The position numbers and the translations under genes are program-made. Positions 21,742 to 34,920 of a DNA stretch of 64,000 nucleotides are shown here, in pieces (the first letter of the stretch is position 1; each line of letters opens with the position of its first letter). The notes beneath the pieces are model-generated. The model had not been told where the DNA came from, made no database searches, and saw only the letters and a program-made list of their open reading frames with translations. This DNA is from Adineta vaga (taxonomy: Eukaryota > Rotifera), in NCBI GenBank assembly GCA_021613535.1, contig CP075494.1:16368001-16432000 (forward strand). The letters are read 5' to 3'.

Positions 21742-23048
21742 GATTCTTTCTGCGTAACAACAGGAAACATTTAGGCATGAAGGAATTTCTTCAAGACGTC
21801 TTTTGATACGATTTTGTCACGAGCTCTTGGATGTTAATGATGAACTTATTGAATGTTGGTTTAAATGACAATTTGCTGATTTACTTGAATATATCTACGA
21901 TAACATTCTTTTGACTTTAGCATAAGAATACTAACCGAATGTATGTGGATCGGTGAATAAAAAAATCATGTTAAAACGTTTTCTTTCGTATCTGACAGCA
22001 GAGGTCTTTATAAATAATTATAGATCAAACTATGTGGAAGAGAGTATTAGAGCTATATTTAAAATTTTTTAATGCTATATGATCACAAAAAAGATCGCAG
22101 AAGAGACTATAGAAATTGTGTTTTTATAGAGTACTTCGTCAGAAATTCTTGTTTGTAACTTTCAAAGAGTTCAATCAGAATTAATCAAGTTATATTATAC
22201 ATCAGTACAATGTGATCGATGATAGGAGAGAGAAAGAGAGAATTTTGCCTCGAGTAAAAATATTTCTGAAGAATTTGATTTCAGTGTTTTCGAAATATAA
22301 TACATGAGAGAGTAGTTCATTTGTCTTCTTATGGTCCTGCACAATTCTGTCATTCATAATGATTCGCATGTACTACAGTTTATCTTGCACTTCGAAAAGA
22401 ATTTCATATGTATACGCGAAACCATCTGGTTACAAATGTTTCTGACGAGGACTGGCTCCATTTTGCTTTTTGCGTCATAGTTGTTCTTTGCGAATGACAA
22501 CTGACGAACTATGTGTATTTTAGTTATCTCAATGTTGACATTGTATTTTAAGTTATTCAATATAAGTTCACTCTTCAAATGAAGTTTGATATCAGCACGA
22601 ACTTTAACGTCATGCAAAGAATAACGAGAACTGTGAATCTATACTTACCATTTAATATCCAAGATTGAAAATCCTTATTATTGATTTAAGTATCATTTTA
22701 TTTTTAATCTGTGTATTTCATGTAGGAAAACGACAAACCCATTCCAATTCGATAATCATCTTTTACTGTTCAACATTCAAGTATACTACTATACAAGAGT
22801 CAGCCGTTTCTCCTTTGTATTCGTCGCCCAATGTCTTGTCTTTATTCATCAAAATTCATCGATCTTAGTTTCAGTTTTATTACTTTTCAATTGAGGTGCA
22901 AACACGATTGACAGGTAAATGATAACTGATGCGAAAACAAACTACTGGGTCATATAGTGAGAAAATTACATAAAACCACAAGACGTACAGATAGACACTC
23001 AAAGAATAAACTTGGTTTAAACAAAAATTTAATTTCCAAAGGCTTCAT

Positions 23049-23172
23049 CAACCTTAATCCATAGATGACAAGTAGTGTTCCTAATTCGACAAGTAAAATC
23101 GTTGCTTGAAAGACGTGTTTTACGCATAATTTCGTCTTCAAAACTTTGTTTCATAGCACATTCATCACCTAA
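23049..23172 (-). CDS. Possible last exon of an F-box family gene
   Basis: After a good acceptor (TTTGATTTAG) the frame reads GDECAMKQSFEDEIMRKTRL and ends FTCRIRNTTCHLWIK plus seven residues and a stop. It is in phase 1 and lies downstream of the F-box gene at 23.4-25.7 kb. A weak donor at AACT|GTGCGC in that gene could join it, but the gene also has its own stop at 23364. Alternatively it is a relic of another copy. Confidence 0.3.
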
Positions 23173-23363
23173 ATCAAATATTTGCAGATGCATTAAAATT
23201 GTTCATTACGAATTAGTTTAAATACTTGATTCAAGTATCTAAATATATAGATTAATGATGCTTCTTAGTGAAATTATTAGCATAGATGAGCACTCGTCAA
23301 TCTTACGTCTTAGGAATTCATATTTGAATATAATGATCGAGTGCCTTTTTACAAAATCTACGT

Positions 23364-25686
23364 TTATTGATGTTCGAAAAGTTTCTGAGCAGTTCTTTTA
23401 TGGATAGTTAGCGCACAGTTCCTTACAAATGTGACGAATGAAGCTATGGAGCATTTTAAATCAATATTATACTCACTCCATATGAATGATGAACTGAGAC
23501 TACTAAATCGGAATGTGCCACTCTTGAGATGCTGCAATCCATTAATTGTAGAAACCAGATCGTGCGCTCGATCGACGGGCATGTCGATATGTTCAACATA
23601 GGCAAACAATTGATAAAAAAGTTCAAAATGACGACACAGCATGGAGTTTGACAGAAAACCATTTCCACATTGGAAATTTTGACCACCGTTCCATGATGTT
23701 ATTGTCAGTGTCTTTATCTGATTGAATGAATGGTTATCCATAGTTAGTTTTTCCAGTTTCACAATGTGTGAGACGGTAAGATGAGTTACACTGGGTACAA
23801 TGTTCAGCAGTGCATAGAGGACATTCATCGAAACGATTGCATGACCGAGATCTAAGCGTTGAATGGATCTGAGAGTCAATAAAGTTTGAATTTTTGAAAT
23901 CTTTTCATATTCTGTGACGGTATGACGATAGTTACCTCCATGTAGTTCTAACGTTTGGACATTAACCAAATTGTATGATCGTAAACGATTGTCTTCCATT
24001 GAGAAATTCATTTTTTTATCTGTTGTAATATTATCTGCTGTATAATTCCATTCTCCTTTTAAACTTTGATTGTCATTGCAATCTAACACTTCAAAATTCA
24101 ATATTAGATGTTTAATATAATATCCGAAATCAAATGAAGATGGAGCTGTTGTCAACATTGGTTTGAATGGATGAATGTAAAGCCATTTTTTAGGTGTATA
24201 TAGTGGTATTGTTGAAAGGATGTTAACCGATTCTAAATATGAATTTTATTCAATCAATTATCAGTAATAAAACTGTTCTTTGTTAAAATTAAACTGAAAA
24301 CATGATCAACTTTTTGTTATAGAAATAAAGTACTGATATAGCTGGGAGTTAGCTAATGCGTCAATGATCAAAATTGATGTTATCACAAAAAATCTTAGAT
24401 TTGAATGAAATTTGCAAATTAAAAAAAACTGATCTATGTAATCTCAATGTTAACTCTTCGACTGTCACAAAAAGAATGGATGTATAAGTCAGTATGAATA
24501 CTAATGAAAGATGGAGAAACGACACCAATACATTTATAGTTACATTCAAATTCTTTGGATGAATAGACTTACCGTGGAAAGAGTATGGTACAGCTTTATT
24601 GAGAACAACAAACCATCGTTTATCTTCGAGCCAGAAGGCGCTGCGAAATGATTCGATAATATCATCGATCGAATCAGACGATGTGTGTATTTGGAATTTG
24701 AACTGAAAGTTAACGAGATTGGGCAGGTATTTCATGAGAAAATTTTCCCATCGATTTCCATCAGTCACTTTTTGACTGACATTCATAAGTTCAAGATTTA
24801 AATATTTCAATTGAGTCAGACAGGCCAAATGTTGTGTCAAATTGTTGAATGACAACTTACCTATAAGAAATTGATTATATGTCAAAATTCAGTCTTTTAA
24901 CACGAACTCTAGAAACATTTCGTGCAAATATATTTATTTCTCATTAACAGATGTTCATACCATCTTCTATGCAGACTTTGTAGCGACTTTAGTTTAACTT
25001 TTGTATTTTGAAATAAACTTACCATTCGAATTGACCAAAGTGAGCTTACTTAGATTCGTTGGCAATTGATTGAGTTCAGGCATTGTGTAACCAATGTCGA
25101 TAAAAAGACTTTGAAGTCGAGGAACAAGTGAAAACATTTGTTGTATGCTGTCATTTGCGCCTACATTTATTGCTAAATGACACAAGTGGTGAAGTGGTGT
25201 ATTTATGAAATTCAGCAATGGATGAGTATAGTCAAATGTGCTAGGCAGGCCAAAGAATGCCAATATTTGTGTGCCATATTTTATTTGGCCATCAAGAATC
25301 ACCATTGATTTTAGTTGATTCGCACATGGTAAACGAGTAAGAATCGATGAGAGAATGGCATGTTCGCCTTCAAGCAAAGTTAATGAACGAAGATTTTTCA
25401 TTTGTTCAATCTGGACAGATTTCAGAAATATTTCCATTTGTCCGCATGATCGAACAGAATCCGATAGCGTGAGTGAAAGTATTTGCTCAGGCCGTACCGT
25501 GCAACACAAATAATCAAGTGCGTATCTAGACACGAACCGCATGTCAAGCCGCACAGGATATTGTGCTAAGGCAATGTTGAATTGACGTGTAAGACCAGTA
25601 AATGCACAAAACACTTCATAGACTGATAGATTGTCAAAAACTTCATAAAGAATTTCGGTAGAGAGGGACTCCAAACACGAACTCAT
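23364..25686 (-). CDS. F-box protein with LRR-like repeats
   Basis: Exons on the minus strand: 25023..25686, 24573..24860 and 23364..24232, all joined in phase 1 with GTAAGT-type donors and TAG acceptors; 606 residues. Residues about 4-45 form an F-box (LESLSTEILYEVFDNLSVYE). The remainder has irregular LRR-like segments (MKNLRSLTLLEGEH, LPTNLSKLTLVNSNG, LTQLKYLNLELMNV, LTITSWNGGQ). Known role of F-box/LRR proteins: substrate receptors of SCF ubiquitin ligases, with the F-box binding Skp1. Targets are unknown. The frame is intact, so the gene is likely functional. The end is uncertain because a further exon may lie at 23049-23172. Confidence 0.8.
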
Positions 25687-27060
25687 GGTTCCAGTTTAAC
25701 ACTACGACGATTAACTGAAATAAAAAGAGAAATCGATATTTATTTCCTTTTATCTATTATGGAAAAAAAGGATATAAAGGAAAGTCTCGTTATACATCAA
25801 CAATTTGATAGTATGTGAAAAGACAAAGGAAAATGTTACGCATAACAAATCAAGATAATTTAGAGTTTTTCTCCTGACAATTATAAAATGATACAATTGC
25901 TTTTCTCTATTTGTAAACTGGCTCCATCTTATTCGCGGATGTGTCATAAGTTCATCTTTCTAATTAAAGCGTTTTCCTTTTAATACCATAGATGTCTCTA
26001 CTGCATTTTACAAAAACTTTTACGCTGCGTAAATGAATGAAAAATTTAACTATATCTACGACGCTGGAAAGAACCAGAAGAAAGAAATAGAAATCTTTTA
26101 TTATATTAAAAGTATGTGCTATCGACATTTTTCGATAAATAAAGAAAACGATGATATGAAAGAAATCAGTAAATGATTGAGAAGACGTCTAACATATTCA
26201 TCTATACAAAATCTTACCTATAAAGAAAGAAAGAATCGTGGAAATAGACTTACAGAACAGGAACAAAATGACTAGAGGAGAAACGACCAAAGAAATGAAA
26301 GACTCATCCAGTAGTTAATATTATACGCGGATTTTAATAAATATATAGCACTATTTATTGGTTAATTGTATGACCAATACTAATCGGTGCGGGTGTGGGT
26401 GAGGGCAGTGGTATTCGAGGAGGGTGCAAACCGACACCCTCAAGATTTTATTTATTTTTCTTTTAGGTTTAGTTAATATATATTTGCTTTTTGATTTCTC
26501 AATTTTATATGTAGAAATTTAATTGGCTTTTTTCTTTCGTTCAATCATTTGGTTTCATTCGGAAATTAGATCCGTGAGACAAAGAGACAGTTCTGTAATT
26601 TCATATTTCCACCATACTTCACTTTTTTCATTAATTTCTGTAATATCGGATTTGAATAAATTTTTGTTATGGATATACTTGTTATATTAATATCTGAAGT
26701 TTGATATTATTTTCTTATCTCCTTATCGGAAATTGACGAAGTTCAGTTTTAGATATTAGCAAAAAGAGTGCTGTTCAATGTTCGAAGTCGCGAAGTGGAG
26801 GAACTAAAATGTCTGTTCATGTATGAGATTTCATTGTATATAAATCGCATAATTATATGATAGTGAAAGAAAAGCAATATTTCTCATTGAAATGAATTGT
26901 TTTAAAGCAATGAAAATATTAAAGATAGAAAGAAAAACATTTTTCTCTTTTGTTTTGACGACTTTTATTCTATATCTATTAAATTAGTTACGAAATCAAT
27001 AAAATTTGAAAGGTATATAAATGAATGAATGAATGAGTTCTTCTGCATCTTATGTTGTGA
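25687..27060. other. Intergenic with hairpin element
   Basis: No gene seen. One telomere-like hairpin at 26387-26446, otherwise AT-rich. Confidence 0.5.
26387..26446. repeat. Telomere-like hairpin element 7
   Basis: The left arm is GGTGCGGGTGTGGGTGAGGG. The right end is GACACCCTCAAGAT, with the conserved CTCAAGAT terminus. Confidence 0.75.
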
Positions 27061-28548
27061 TTATCCGATTATAGTTACTTGAATATCTTTCACAGCTGGA
27101 AAATCTGTTTCATTTGTAGTGACATTGAGAAAATTAAATATGAATTGCAGAAACAGATATCCACCATTGAGTGGACTCCATGGACAACGATACCAGTATT
27201 GAAAACCGTCCGAATTTGAAGAATTTCCAATGGATGAAGATGGTAAGTCTATAAAATGACAATAAGAATATATTCATTATGTCAGATTATATAATGTATA
27301 AAACGAAGTATTTTATTCGATAAATTTAATTATACTAAAATAGTTCCTTCGATATAAAAGATTATTAGAAATACTTTTTTTGTGTCTTTATGGATTTTGT
27401 TTTCTATAGATATGAATCAACTTACCAGAAATTGGAGTCCAAGAATTCCAAGCACCATAATAACTCCCAAATTCAGAAATAGAATACTTTAAATTTTCAC
27501 CTCGATAAAATTGAAAAGAAATGCAAGAATAAACATATTCAGGAAGACCAGCGATCGCTAGTGTCGTCAGATCAATAATTTGTACCATTGACGCATTCTG
27601 ATTACTTGTAAAAGAAGAGGATTTTACTTGAATATTTCCGTATGTAATATTCCATCCGAATGTTCCCTGTTTTCCATCACCATTGACTTGAATTGTTTTA
27701 TTTTGAGAATATGTTCCATTTGGCAAAATAGTTTTGTAAATAATTAATGCTTGTGCAATCTGTTCATTAGTTATTGATGATCGATTGAGATTTGTTCGAT
27801 CTAATTGTATATTATAAACTGATGTTCGAGTAAAATCAGTTTCTTGTAATTGTGTATCCAAAAATTTCGCTCCATCGAGTATAGCACCAGAAAAATTTGC
27901 TCCAATCAATATTGAACCGGTAAAATCTGCATATGCTATATTTGAATTGACAAATGATGCATTTATTAATGAAGTATTTTTTAAAAGGAGTTTTGTCAAT
28001 TGTAGATCATTAAAATTTATGTTATTCAAATTAACTTCTTTTAAATGCATTTCGGATGAGTGTAGATATCCGGTACCAAATGGTCCTACACCACGTTTCA
28101 ACATGCCTGTGCTAAGTAGATATCGTATAGCGATTTTCGTTCTTCGCAGATCGAGCCGTTGAAAAACAGTTACAATCAATCCACGTATAATTCCATAATG
28201 AGCAGATGCTCCTTGATAAGGATTAGTAAGAACTTTTAAAATAATGTCGGAAATATCGGTTATAAATTGACTAAGAACAGTTTCATTTCCTAATTCTAAT
28301 GCTTGTCGTTCATCACTAAGACGTCGTTGTTGAGCAATTTCTAAATCGTTTTTTCGATTATCTTGATTGACATTTGTTGTATTACGCATGATAATAACAG
28401 TTAAAATACCAATTGTCAGCGGTACAAGACCAGCCAATACCATTTGTAAAGCATCTTTGAGAGTAAAATTTGTAAATCCATGCCTTTGTTTCCATTTTGT
28501 TAATTTAGCTTCATGAGTTTGAGTTGATTTTTCATTAACGTTTTCCAT
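27061..28548 (-). CDS. Pentapeptide-repeat membrane protein
   Basis: Exon 1 is 27426..28548 and exon 2 is 27061..27248 (GTAAGT donor, TATAG acceptor, phase 1); 436 residues. One membrane segment near residues 35-55 (MVLAGLVPLTIGILTVIIM) follows a charged, presumably cytosolic N-terminus. Residues about 160-260 are pentapeptide repeats of the A(D/N)LxX type (NASFVNSNIAYADFTGSIL, GANFSGAILDGAKF), which fold as a right-handed quadrilateral helix. The C-terminal ~170 residues look like a beta-sandwich with several N-glycosylation sites, so it is probably extracellular. Function unknown. Family membership is clear from the repeat; the type II topology is inferred. Confidence 0.85.
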
Positions 28549-30951
28549 AATAAAATAAGTTTCGATGTTAATGATCCACGATCGTCAATATATGAAGAGA
28601 ATAGTAATAATTTCAATTTATAATACACTTCCTTTTTTTTTCTACCTGTGTGTATAATCTATTTAATATATGGGATGTTTTTCTCATCAATCTTGTGCTC
28701 ATTATCATATATGACATTTCAAAGTCGATTGATATATTTGATAATATACGAAATACCTTTCTATGGATAAAAACAACTACGACTTTATTGTGAAAGAATA
28801 ATAATTGAGATAATGAGAAATCTTTTTATATACTCGTTTCTTTGTATTTTAGATTTAGAATCTCAAACCATCTTGAGGGTGTGGGTGTGGGTCAAGGTTT
28901 CTGTTCTTCACCTACATACCCTCAAAATGGACACGTGTTCAAAACGCGGAATATGTGACACTACTCATTCTGACTGAAAAGCTTTTCTTCGTTTTCTCCA
29001 AATGACGAGTTGTTTTACGTTACAACATTATCAAGGCTACGTAATCACTTGCTATATTTTTTCTATTCCCTGCTCAAATTCTTACGTGGAATTAATATTC
29101 AACCATATGAAATATTTATGATCAGAATATCGTAACCGAACGTGTATAAAACTAATTAATTGCTGTGAACAATTTGGGAAATCTACATTTCGTACTACTT
29201 TTCATTCCGAACATCGAAGAGTGAGAGTGTTCGGAGCGAACTTCATAAGAAAAAAGAGGAAATTCGAAAAGGGTAGTATAAAACGTAGTTAACCCAACAA
29301 TTTTACAAACATATTCTATCTCAAATACACTTGTTAAAGCAAATCCAAAAAGTTACAAAATATTCACAAGTATATCGACATCGTATTCTATGTTTTATTT
29401 TTTTCATCTGTACAATCTTTTTACCATGGTATTATGCCTGTTGTTTGGTTTTGTTCTTTTGTTTTCGTGATTGACTTTTGAGTTTTGTGAAAGTTTGACT
29501 TCAAGAGTCTCTTCTTTGTATTCTATATTAGATAAACAATATTTTGATTGCAACATTACTCTTCCTAATGACACGAAATATCTATACAAATAAATCAAGA
29601 GTGAATGAACAATATTTCAATAGATCATCGTATAACAGCATGTGATAATAAACTGCACTAATTTACAAAAGATTGCTTTTCTGATTTTAAACTTTTTGAT
29701 CTGGTCATCCTGACAACAGGCCTCACCGGAGTCATCCATATGCCGATTGGAACACTAACAGCTGTCATTCATATTTTAAGTAAAAACCGACGTTATAAAT
29801 TCGAGCAATACAGCAAGAACATTAAAAGGGGAGGCTGCTAATAAATCATATTACGGATACTGTGATACTACAACTGCCAGTTTATCACTCTCATGTGATT
29901 CCATCACTGACATAGTAATTGGCGTAGGTGTTTTAGTCTGTCGTGCTTCTATATTCAGATGTTGCAAGTCTGGACATTGGGAAGATGCCAAAGTTTGGGT
30001 CGAACATTAAACTTTACATTGGAGTTTTTCTTTTCTAATTGAATATGAAAATTTCCTTTATGCAACTCAATTTTTTCTTACAAATAAATCGAATATAAAT
30101 AAACGTACCCTACTTGTTTTCTGTTGGATGGGTCTTGAGTATGACCGCGAGTGTTGAGATGGAAGTGATCAAATCAGATACTCATATCTACTTATCACTA
30201 TGAGTCATTGAATATCTCTTCTTATATAATAACTCATGAAAATACTAGAAAGAGTCAGAAGAGAATACCTGCGTGAATTTCACCTAAGACACTTTGAATG
30301 TTCAGAACGAAACCGAAATGGGATTTTTTTAAGGTGGAGGTACAATGTTGGTGACAAATCCTAGTGAGATAAATACTATAGTAGAACTAAATCTCAAAGA
30401 ACAAACTTGGCAGTACTTCAATTTGAACAATATTCCTGCCTACATCTCTGATGGTTTTTCAGCATGCGAAACTTTTTAATATGAATAAAATTCTATAAGA
30501 GTCAATTCTCGTTTCTCAGCGATAGTGTCAGAAAACTCGGTTTCGAATGGAGGTGGTACTTTTAATTGACTTTGATAGTGTTTACAGCATAAAATACAGA
30601 ATGCAAAATGTTTTATCTATAACTCTAATTTTCAATGCAAAGTTCAAGTGCCATCCACTATCTCAGATCAATTACTTTCACTACTTTTCAAAGTATACAC
30701 ACAACACTCGAGTTCCCATCCGAGTTCTGCAAGTTGATAAAACAGAAAGAAAGAAAAAGAAATATTAGGTTGTTAGTATTCCTTATCTTCTTCTATGTGT
30801 AACGATTTCTGCTGATGATGGAAACACCACAAAAACAAACATACGTATGTGATATATAGTATTATAATAAATCTGTCTGTCAACGTATCCAGATAAGAAA
30901 TAAAAGGTATATATATATATATACGAGCGGGTCGAAATTATATTATAGAAG
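28549..30951. other. Intergenic with hairpin element
   Basis: A telomere-like hairpin at 28870-28926, then 2 kb without a supported gene. Short ORFs here lack motifs. A (TA)n run (about 30907-30924) lies just upstream of the TIMP-like start. Confidence 0.45.
28870..28926. repeat. Telomere-like hairpin element 8
   Basis: The left terminus ATCTTGAGGGTGTGGGTGTG is essentially identical to that of element 15 at 59048. The right arm is degenerate: CACCTACATACCCTCAAAA. Confidence 0.8.
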
Positions 30952-31449
30952 ATGTTGAAACACTCAGTTCTTTTCATTGTTCTACTTTGTCATAGTTTTA
31001 TCGTATCGATCGATAGTTGCAGTTGTGTAGCAGAAGTTCCATTAGAAAAACAATTCTTTGAAGCAACACACGTATTTATTGGTAAAGTTCTTCATATTGA
31101 ATTTGACAAGAAACAGTTCGAACATCAAGTGACCTTTAAAGTAGAAAAAATATTCAAAGGTCTAATACCTTCCGATCATCGTCTTATTGCAAGAACAGCT
31201 TTAAATTCAGCAGCTTGTGGTGTATCATTTCGTACTGATGAACAATGGCAAGTTTGGACATATGGTATACATGATAATCCGAGAGTAAGTTTGTGTAGTC
31301 CATCAACGAAACATGTCAATGAAAATATTGGCTTTTTAAATCGATATGCATCATCAGCATCTAACTGTCGACAAACGTTAACAATTCTTATTATTTCTAT
31401 TCTCGTTCTTTTCAACTATCATTTCTTTTTTGTTTCCTCTCACATATAA
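30952..31449 (+). CDS. TIMP/netrin-like (NTR) domain secreted protein
   Basis: An intronless ORF of 165 residues. Signal peptide: residues 1 to about 22 (LFIVLLCHSFIVSIDS). The mature start CSC is the hallmark of TIMP/NTR domains, where the first Cys chelates the protease zinc. Further NTR features are THVFIGKVL, VTFKVEKIFKG, LNSAACGVSF and RVSLC. The C-terminus is hydrophobic (LTILIISILVLFNYHFFF), suggesting a GPI anchor or membrane tether. Known TIMPs inhibit metalloproteinases, but only the N-terminal subdomain is seen here and inhibition is not shown. The TA-rich stretch at 30907-30924 may act as a TATA region. Confidence 0.8.
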   Translation: MLKHSVLFIVLLCHSFIVSIDSCSCVAEVPLEKQFFEATHVFIGKVLHIEFDKKQFEHQVTFKVEKIFKGLIPSDHRLIARTALNSAACGVSFRTDEQWQVWTYGIHDNPRVSLCSPSTKHVNENIGFLNRYASSASNCRQTLTILIISILVLFNYHFFFVSSHI

Positions 31450-32297
31450 ATCGTGATTAGAAAGTACAAACCCTTCTAAAAAATTAACTTCATTGTAAAG
31501 CTTATCAAATCGTGTATCTTCGGTAGTATATTTTATATAAATAATATTATAATTAATATGGAAAAAGATGTGCTTTTCTTTAACTATCATTTTATTTCGT
31601 TTCTTTTTTTCATATTTATAATTAATATTTTTTTGCATATACTTCTGGTCACAATTGCTTGAGTCCATATTTTGAGTATATTGTCAATATAAAACGAGAA
31701 CTTTTATAAACCATAATGACATAGTTTGATAGTTCAACGAGTTTTCTATCACTCTCTATGTTTAGATTTTGTGGGAGGATGTGGATTGTAGTTGGTTCTT
31801 ACTGTATCTTCACCCTCATTATCAGTAAATATATGAACACCATTTCCAATTTATTGAAGTTGTGCAATTGTATTTTGACAGTCCGGATTGTTAGTGTGAA
31901 TGAAACTGTTCAACCACACAAAAGGAATATCTTGTATTTATTCATCATCGATATGATTATGTTCATTTACTTGTTTCGAAATCACAGATGTCTGTTCCAT
32001 TGTGATAATATCGATTTAGAAGCAAGAGAGCACCGAAACTACCATGTTATTTTCTATCATATAGTCTTATAGATAAGATATACTTTTTACTCTTGTACAA
32101 TCATTTATATGCAAACATATTTTGTGAAAACGTCGGCAAAAGAAGAAAATTACGAAACATAATTTGCTTTTCATTACTTATAATACTCAAACATATTACG
32201 GTGCAACAGAAAACCATTGGATAGTAGAAAGCTTTGAGAGAATAATCGTAAGAGAGATTGTGTAAGTGTTGATGTCTTATTTTCAGCTTCATTCTCT
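31450..32297. other. Intergenic
   Basis: No supported gene. A 104-codon ORF on the plus strand (31758-32072) shows hydrophobic bias but no recognisable family. Confidence 0.4.
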
Positions 32298-32446
32298 TTA
32301 AATCGAAGGATGAGAAACTGGTAAACAAGTTTGTACCATATTTAATGCATCTGTGTAAAATTTAAGCGCTGCTCGGTAATTACCTACACGAAAATAAACA
32401 TCGGCTAAATGTTGTTTTGTAATTGCTGTTGATGGATGATTTTTTC
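32298..32446 (-). pseudogene. TPR fragment truncated at a hairpin element
   Basis: Encodes one KLC-type TPR (KNHPSTAITKQHLADVYFRV, GNYRAALKFYTDALNM, CLPVSHPSI), then stops at 32298 followed by more stops. The 5' side ends exactly at hairpin 9. In this family a KNHPS motif is normally preceded by another repeat, which is missing. Likely a remnant of an ART-TPR type gene. Confidence 0.8.
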
Positions 32447-32503
32447 GGGTGTGGGTGTGGGTTAATTGTATAACTTGACCGACACCCACACCCTCAAGAT
32501 TTG
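32447..32503. repeat. Telomere-like hairpin element 9
   Basis: GGGTGTGGGTGTGGG, spacer TTAATTGTATAACTTGACCG, then ACACCCACACCCTCAAGAT. The spacer matches that of element 12 (46040-46091) at 22 of 23 positions. Confidence 0.9.
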
Positions 32504-32834
32504 AGTTTTTTTTCTCAAGCAAAATCTCCAACTCACTCTACCGTTTTTATATTAGTCATGAAGATAACTACTTCTGGTAATCGAAATCGTTTTCATTTCA
32601 TTTCTTTCTTTTTTTCGGCAATCATTTTCGCACACTCAACATAATAAATCATGTTTTCTTCTTATTTTTTTCATATAATTATTGAGTAAGACGGTAATTA
32701 TACGTAAATTTCAGATTTTTCGATGTACTGATGATTTTCATAGCGTCGATAATCGAAAAAAGCAATAAACAATGACAGAAAATCAGTGAGTGACATAAAT
32801 ATTTTCGAGAAATTCTGATATTTCTTTTGTTAAA

Positions 32835-34474
32835 ATGTCACACAATTTGAAGATCTTACAAATGAAATAGTTTATGAGATATTTGAATGTCTCGATTATT
32901 ATCATGGTTACAGAGGATTTTTCAATCTCATAATGATCGATTTCGTTCTCTTCTGGTGAATTTGATTCTTCCAATTAAAATCAATCTCTCTGTCAGGTCT
33001 CAATCGATTTTCAAGCAATACAATCGTGATATAATCATGCCAAATACACATCGAATTCATACTTTAAGAATTGCAAATCACTTTATCTTCGATGATCAAA
33101 CACTTGCGTTATCTCAGAAAACATTTCTTCAAAAATTAATTCTCGAAAAAATCGAAACAGAATATCTAAAAAATGTTCTTGATCAATTAACTTCATTATT
33201 ACATTTGTCATCATTAACTATCACTACAATTGAAGCAGTTGATAAGAAAATTTCTATCTATCAAAAGATATTCAGTTTGCCTTCATTAAAATACTGTAAG
33301 GTATCAATGGGTATTTGGTATACTGAAGTTATGTCACCATGTACCATGAACAACTTCAGCCCAATTGAACATTTAATCATCAACGATGTAATAGAATGGC
33401 GCGAGCTGAATAGTTTTCTATCATATGTTCCTCATCTTCGTCGTTTGAAATTAAATCTAAGTCAAATTTATGACAAAGCAATAACAAATCAACGACATAA
33501 CATTCGAAATAATTTGACACATGTTTCTCTCGACTTAACTTCTAGTATGGATTTTATTGGATTAGAAGAATTTTTTAGCAATCATTTTCCATTTGTTCAA
33601 GTTTTACACATATTACTTTCACACATTAAATATATGTTAAAAGCTAACGAATATCAACGATTAGTCTCATCATATTTACCAAATTTAAGCATATTTGATG
33701 TTGTTTATCTAGCATCTCTTAGAAATGATGCAAAGAAAACTCAATTTGAGGAGCAAATGAATCAATTTCGATCTTCATTTTAGATCGATTGACAATGGTA
33801 TTTTAATTATCGAATGTGCATAGGAGAACAGAGTACGATTATTCTGGAATTCTATATTCAACAAATCCATATAGGTATTCATATCGTATAATATGTTTCC
33901 CAAATCTATTCTCTTGTCTTTAGAAGAAAAGATTATGAAGTATGTAATCAACTGAATCAAATTTTTTATGCAAATGATTCTCAAAATATTTTGAAATCCG
34001 TTAATCGTCTTTGGATCGAAAACGAAGTTGTGATTGAAAAATGTAATGTTTATTTTTCAAATGTAACAGAACTTACCTTAGAAAATGAATTTGTTTTAAC
34101 TACTTGTCAATCTTTTCCAATCAATTTAATTCATATTTTACCATTACAACGATTACAAACATTAAGAATCCAATGTAATCATTTATGTCTTTCAAAAATG
34201 ATTGAAATCTTATCTTATACAACAACTCTTCATACATTAGTTCTTCAAACAAATCCTTTTACAAAGAACAAAATATAACTATTGAACAAAATCAATTATT
34301 TCAATCATTTTCAACAACAAATTGCATAACAAATATTACTTGTCAATAAGAAGAATGTGCATTCGAAGACATTAAACTACTCATTTTGTTATTTCCTCTT
34401 TTACAACAACTTGCAATTCGAACACAATTGAAATATATGAAATCAATAATAGAATTCGTATCAAACAAAAAGAA
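32835..34474 (+). pseudogene. F-box/LRR-like pseudogene
   Basis: A paralogue of the intact gene at 43469-45398. The F-box begins FEDLTNEIVYEIFECLDYYH near 32843 and is frameshifted near 32930 (FFNL, then NDRFRS out of frame). The body (32887-33783) is open but ends at TAG where the paralogue has Trp (SSFW), with another TGA soon after. A second exon-like part begins near 33931 and includes VTELTLENEF. The reading ends in mid-domain (KYMKSIIEFVSNKK) at hairpin element 10, where the paralogue continues for about 60 residues. Frameshift, nonsense changes and truncation show it is dead. Confidence 0.85.
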
Positions 34475-34529
34475 GGGTGTGGGTGCGTCTAAGAGTCTAT
34501 AGTAAATACTCTTACCACACCCACACCCT
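34475..34529. repeat. Telomere-like hairpin element 10
   Basis: The left arm is GGGTGTGGGTGCG; the inner stem TAAGAGT and ACTCTTA extends the pairing; the right arm is CCACACCCACACCCTAAGG. It abuts the truncated F-box pseudogene on its left. Confidence 0.85.
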
Positions 34530-34779
34530 AAGGTATCTGTCATTCAGAAAGACAGAGCAAACTTATTTATATTTAATAATGTCATAAATATTTGTATTTA
34601 AGCGCCATCTTCTTCATACAAACTTTATATTTTTGTCATTGCTATTTTGTTTCTTTCGTTTCTTCGATCAATCAGGTGAAGTGATTACACAACCGTCTCG
34701 AGGTAAAGCAAAAAAAGGAAGTAGCAATACATTCGACCAAAAACAAGTAAACATTAACGCATAACATATTAATATTCAA

Positions 34780-34920
34780 ATGATGTACACATTCACTACG
34801 TTACCCATCGAACTATTCTATCGAATTCTGGACCAACTGTCGGACTTTGATCTATTTTGTTCGACGCAAAATATCTGCCATCGACTCAATCAAATCCTCA
34901 ATACCTATGATCGATATCAG
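34780..34920 (+). pseudogene. Orphan F-box exon
   Basis: 47 codons from tandem ATGs read MMYTFTTLPIELFYRILDQL, then SDFDLFCS and CHRLNQILNTYDRYQ, a clear F-box. It ends at a donor GTAAAT in phase 0. No downstream exon could be found, so it is probably a leftover first exon of an F-box gene. Confidence 0.65.

Larger units (their letters stand above)
21360..23363. other. Intergenic, one hairpin and one possible exon
   Basis: Contains a degenerate hairpin (21679-21741) and a possible terminal exon at 23049-23172 on the minus strand. ORFs of 60-90 codons at 22.3-22.9 kb have no recognisable features. Confidence 0.4.

Noticed and set aside
31758-32072. A 104-codon hydrophobic ORF
   Set aside because: No family motif, and AT-rich DNA produces such frames by chance.
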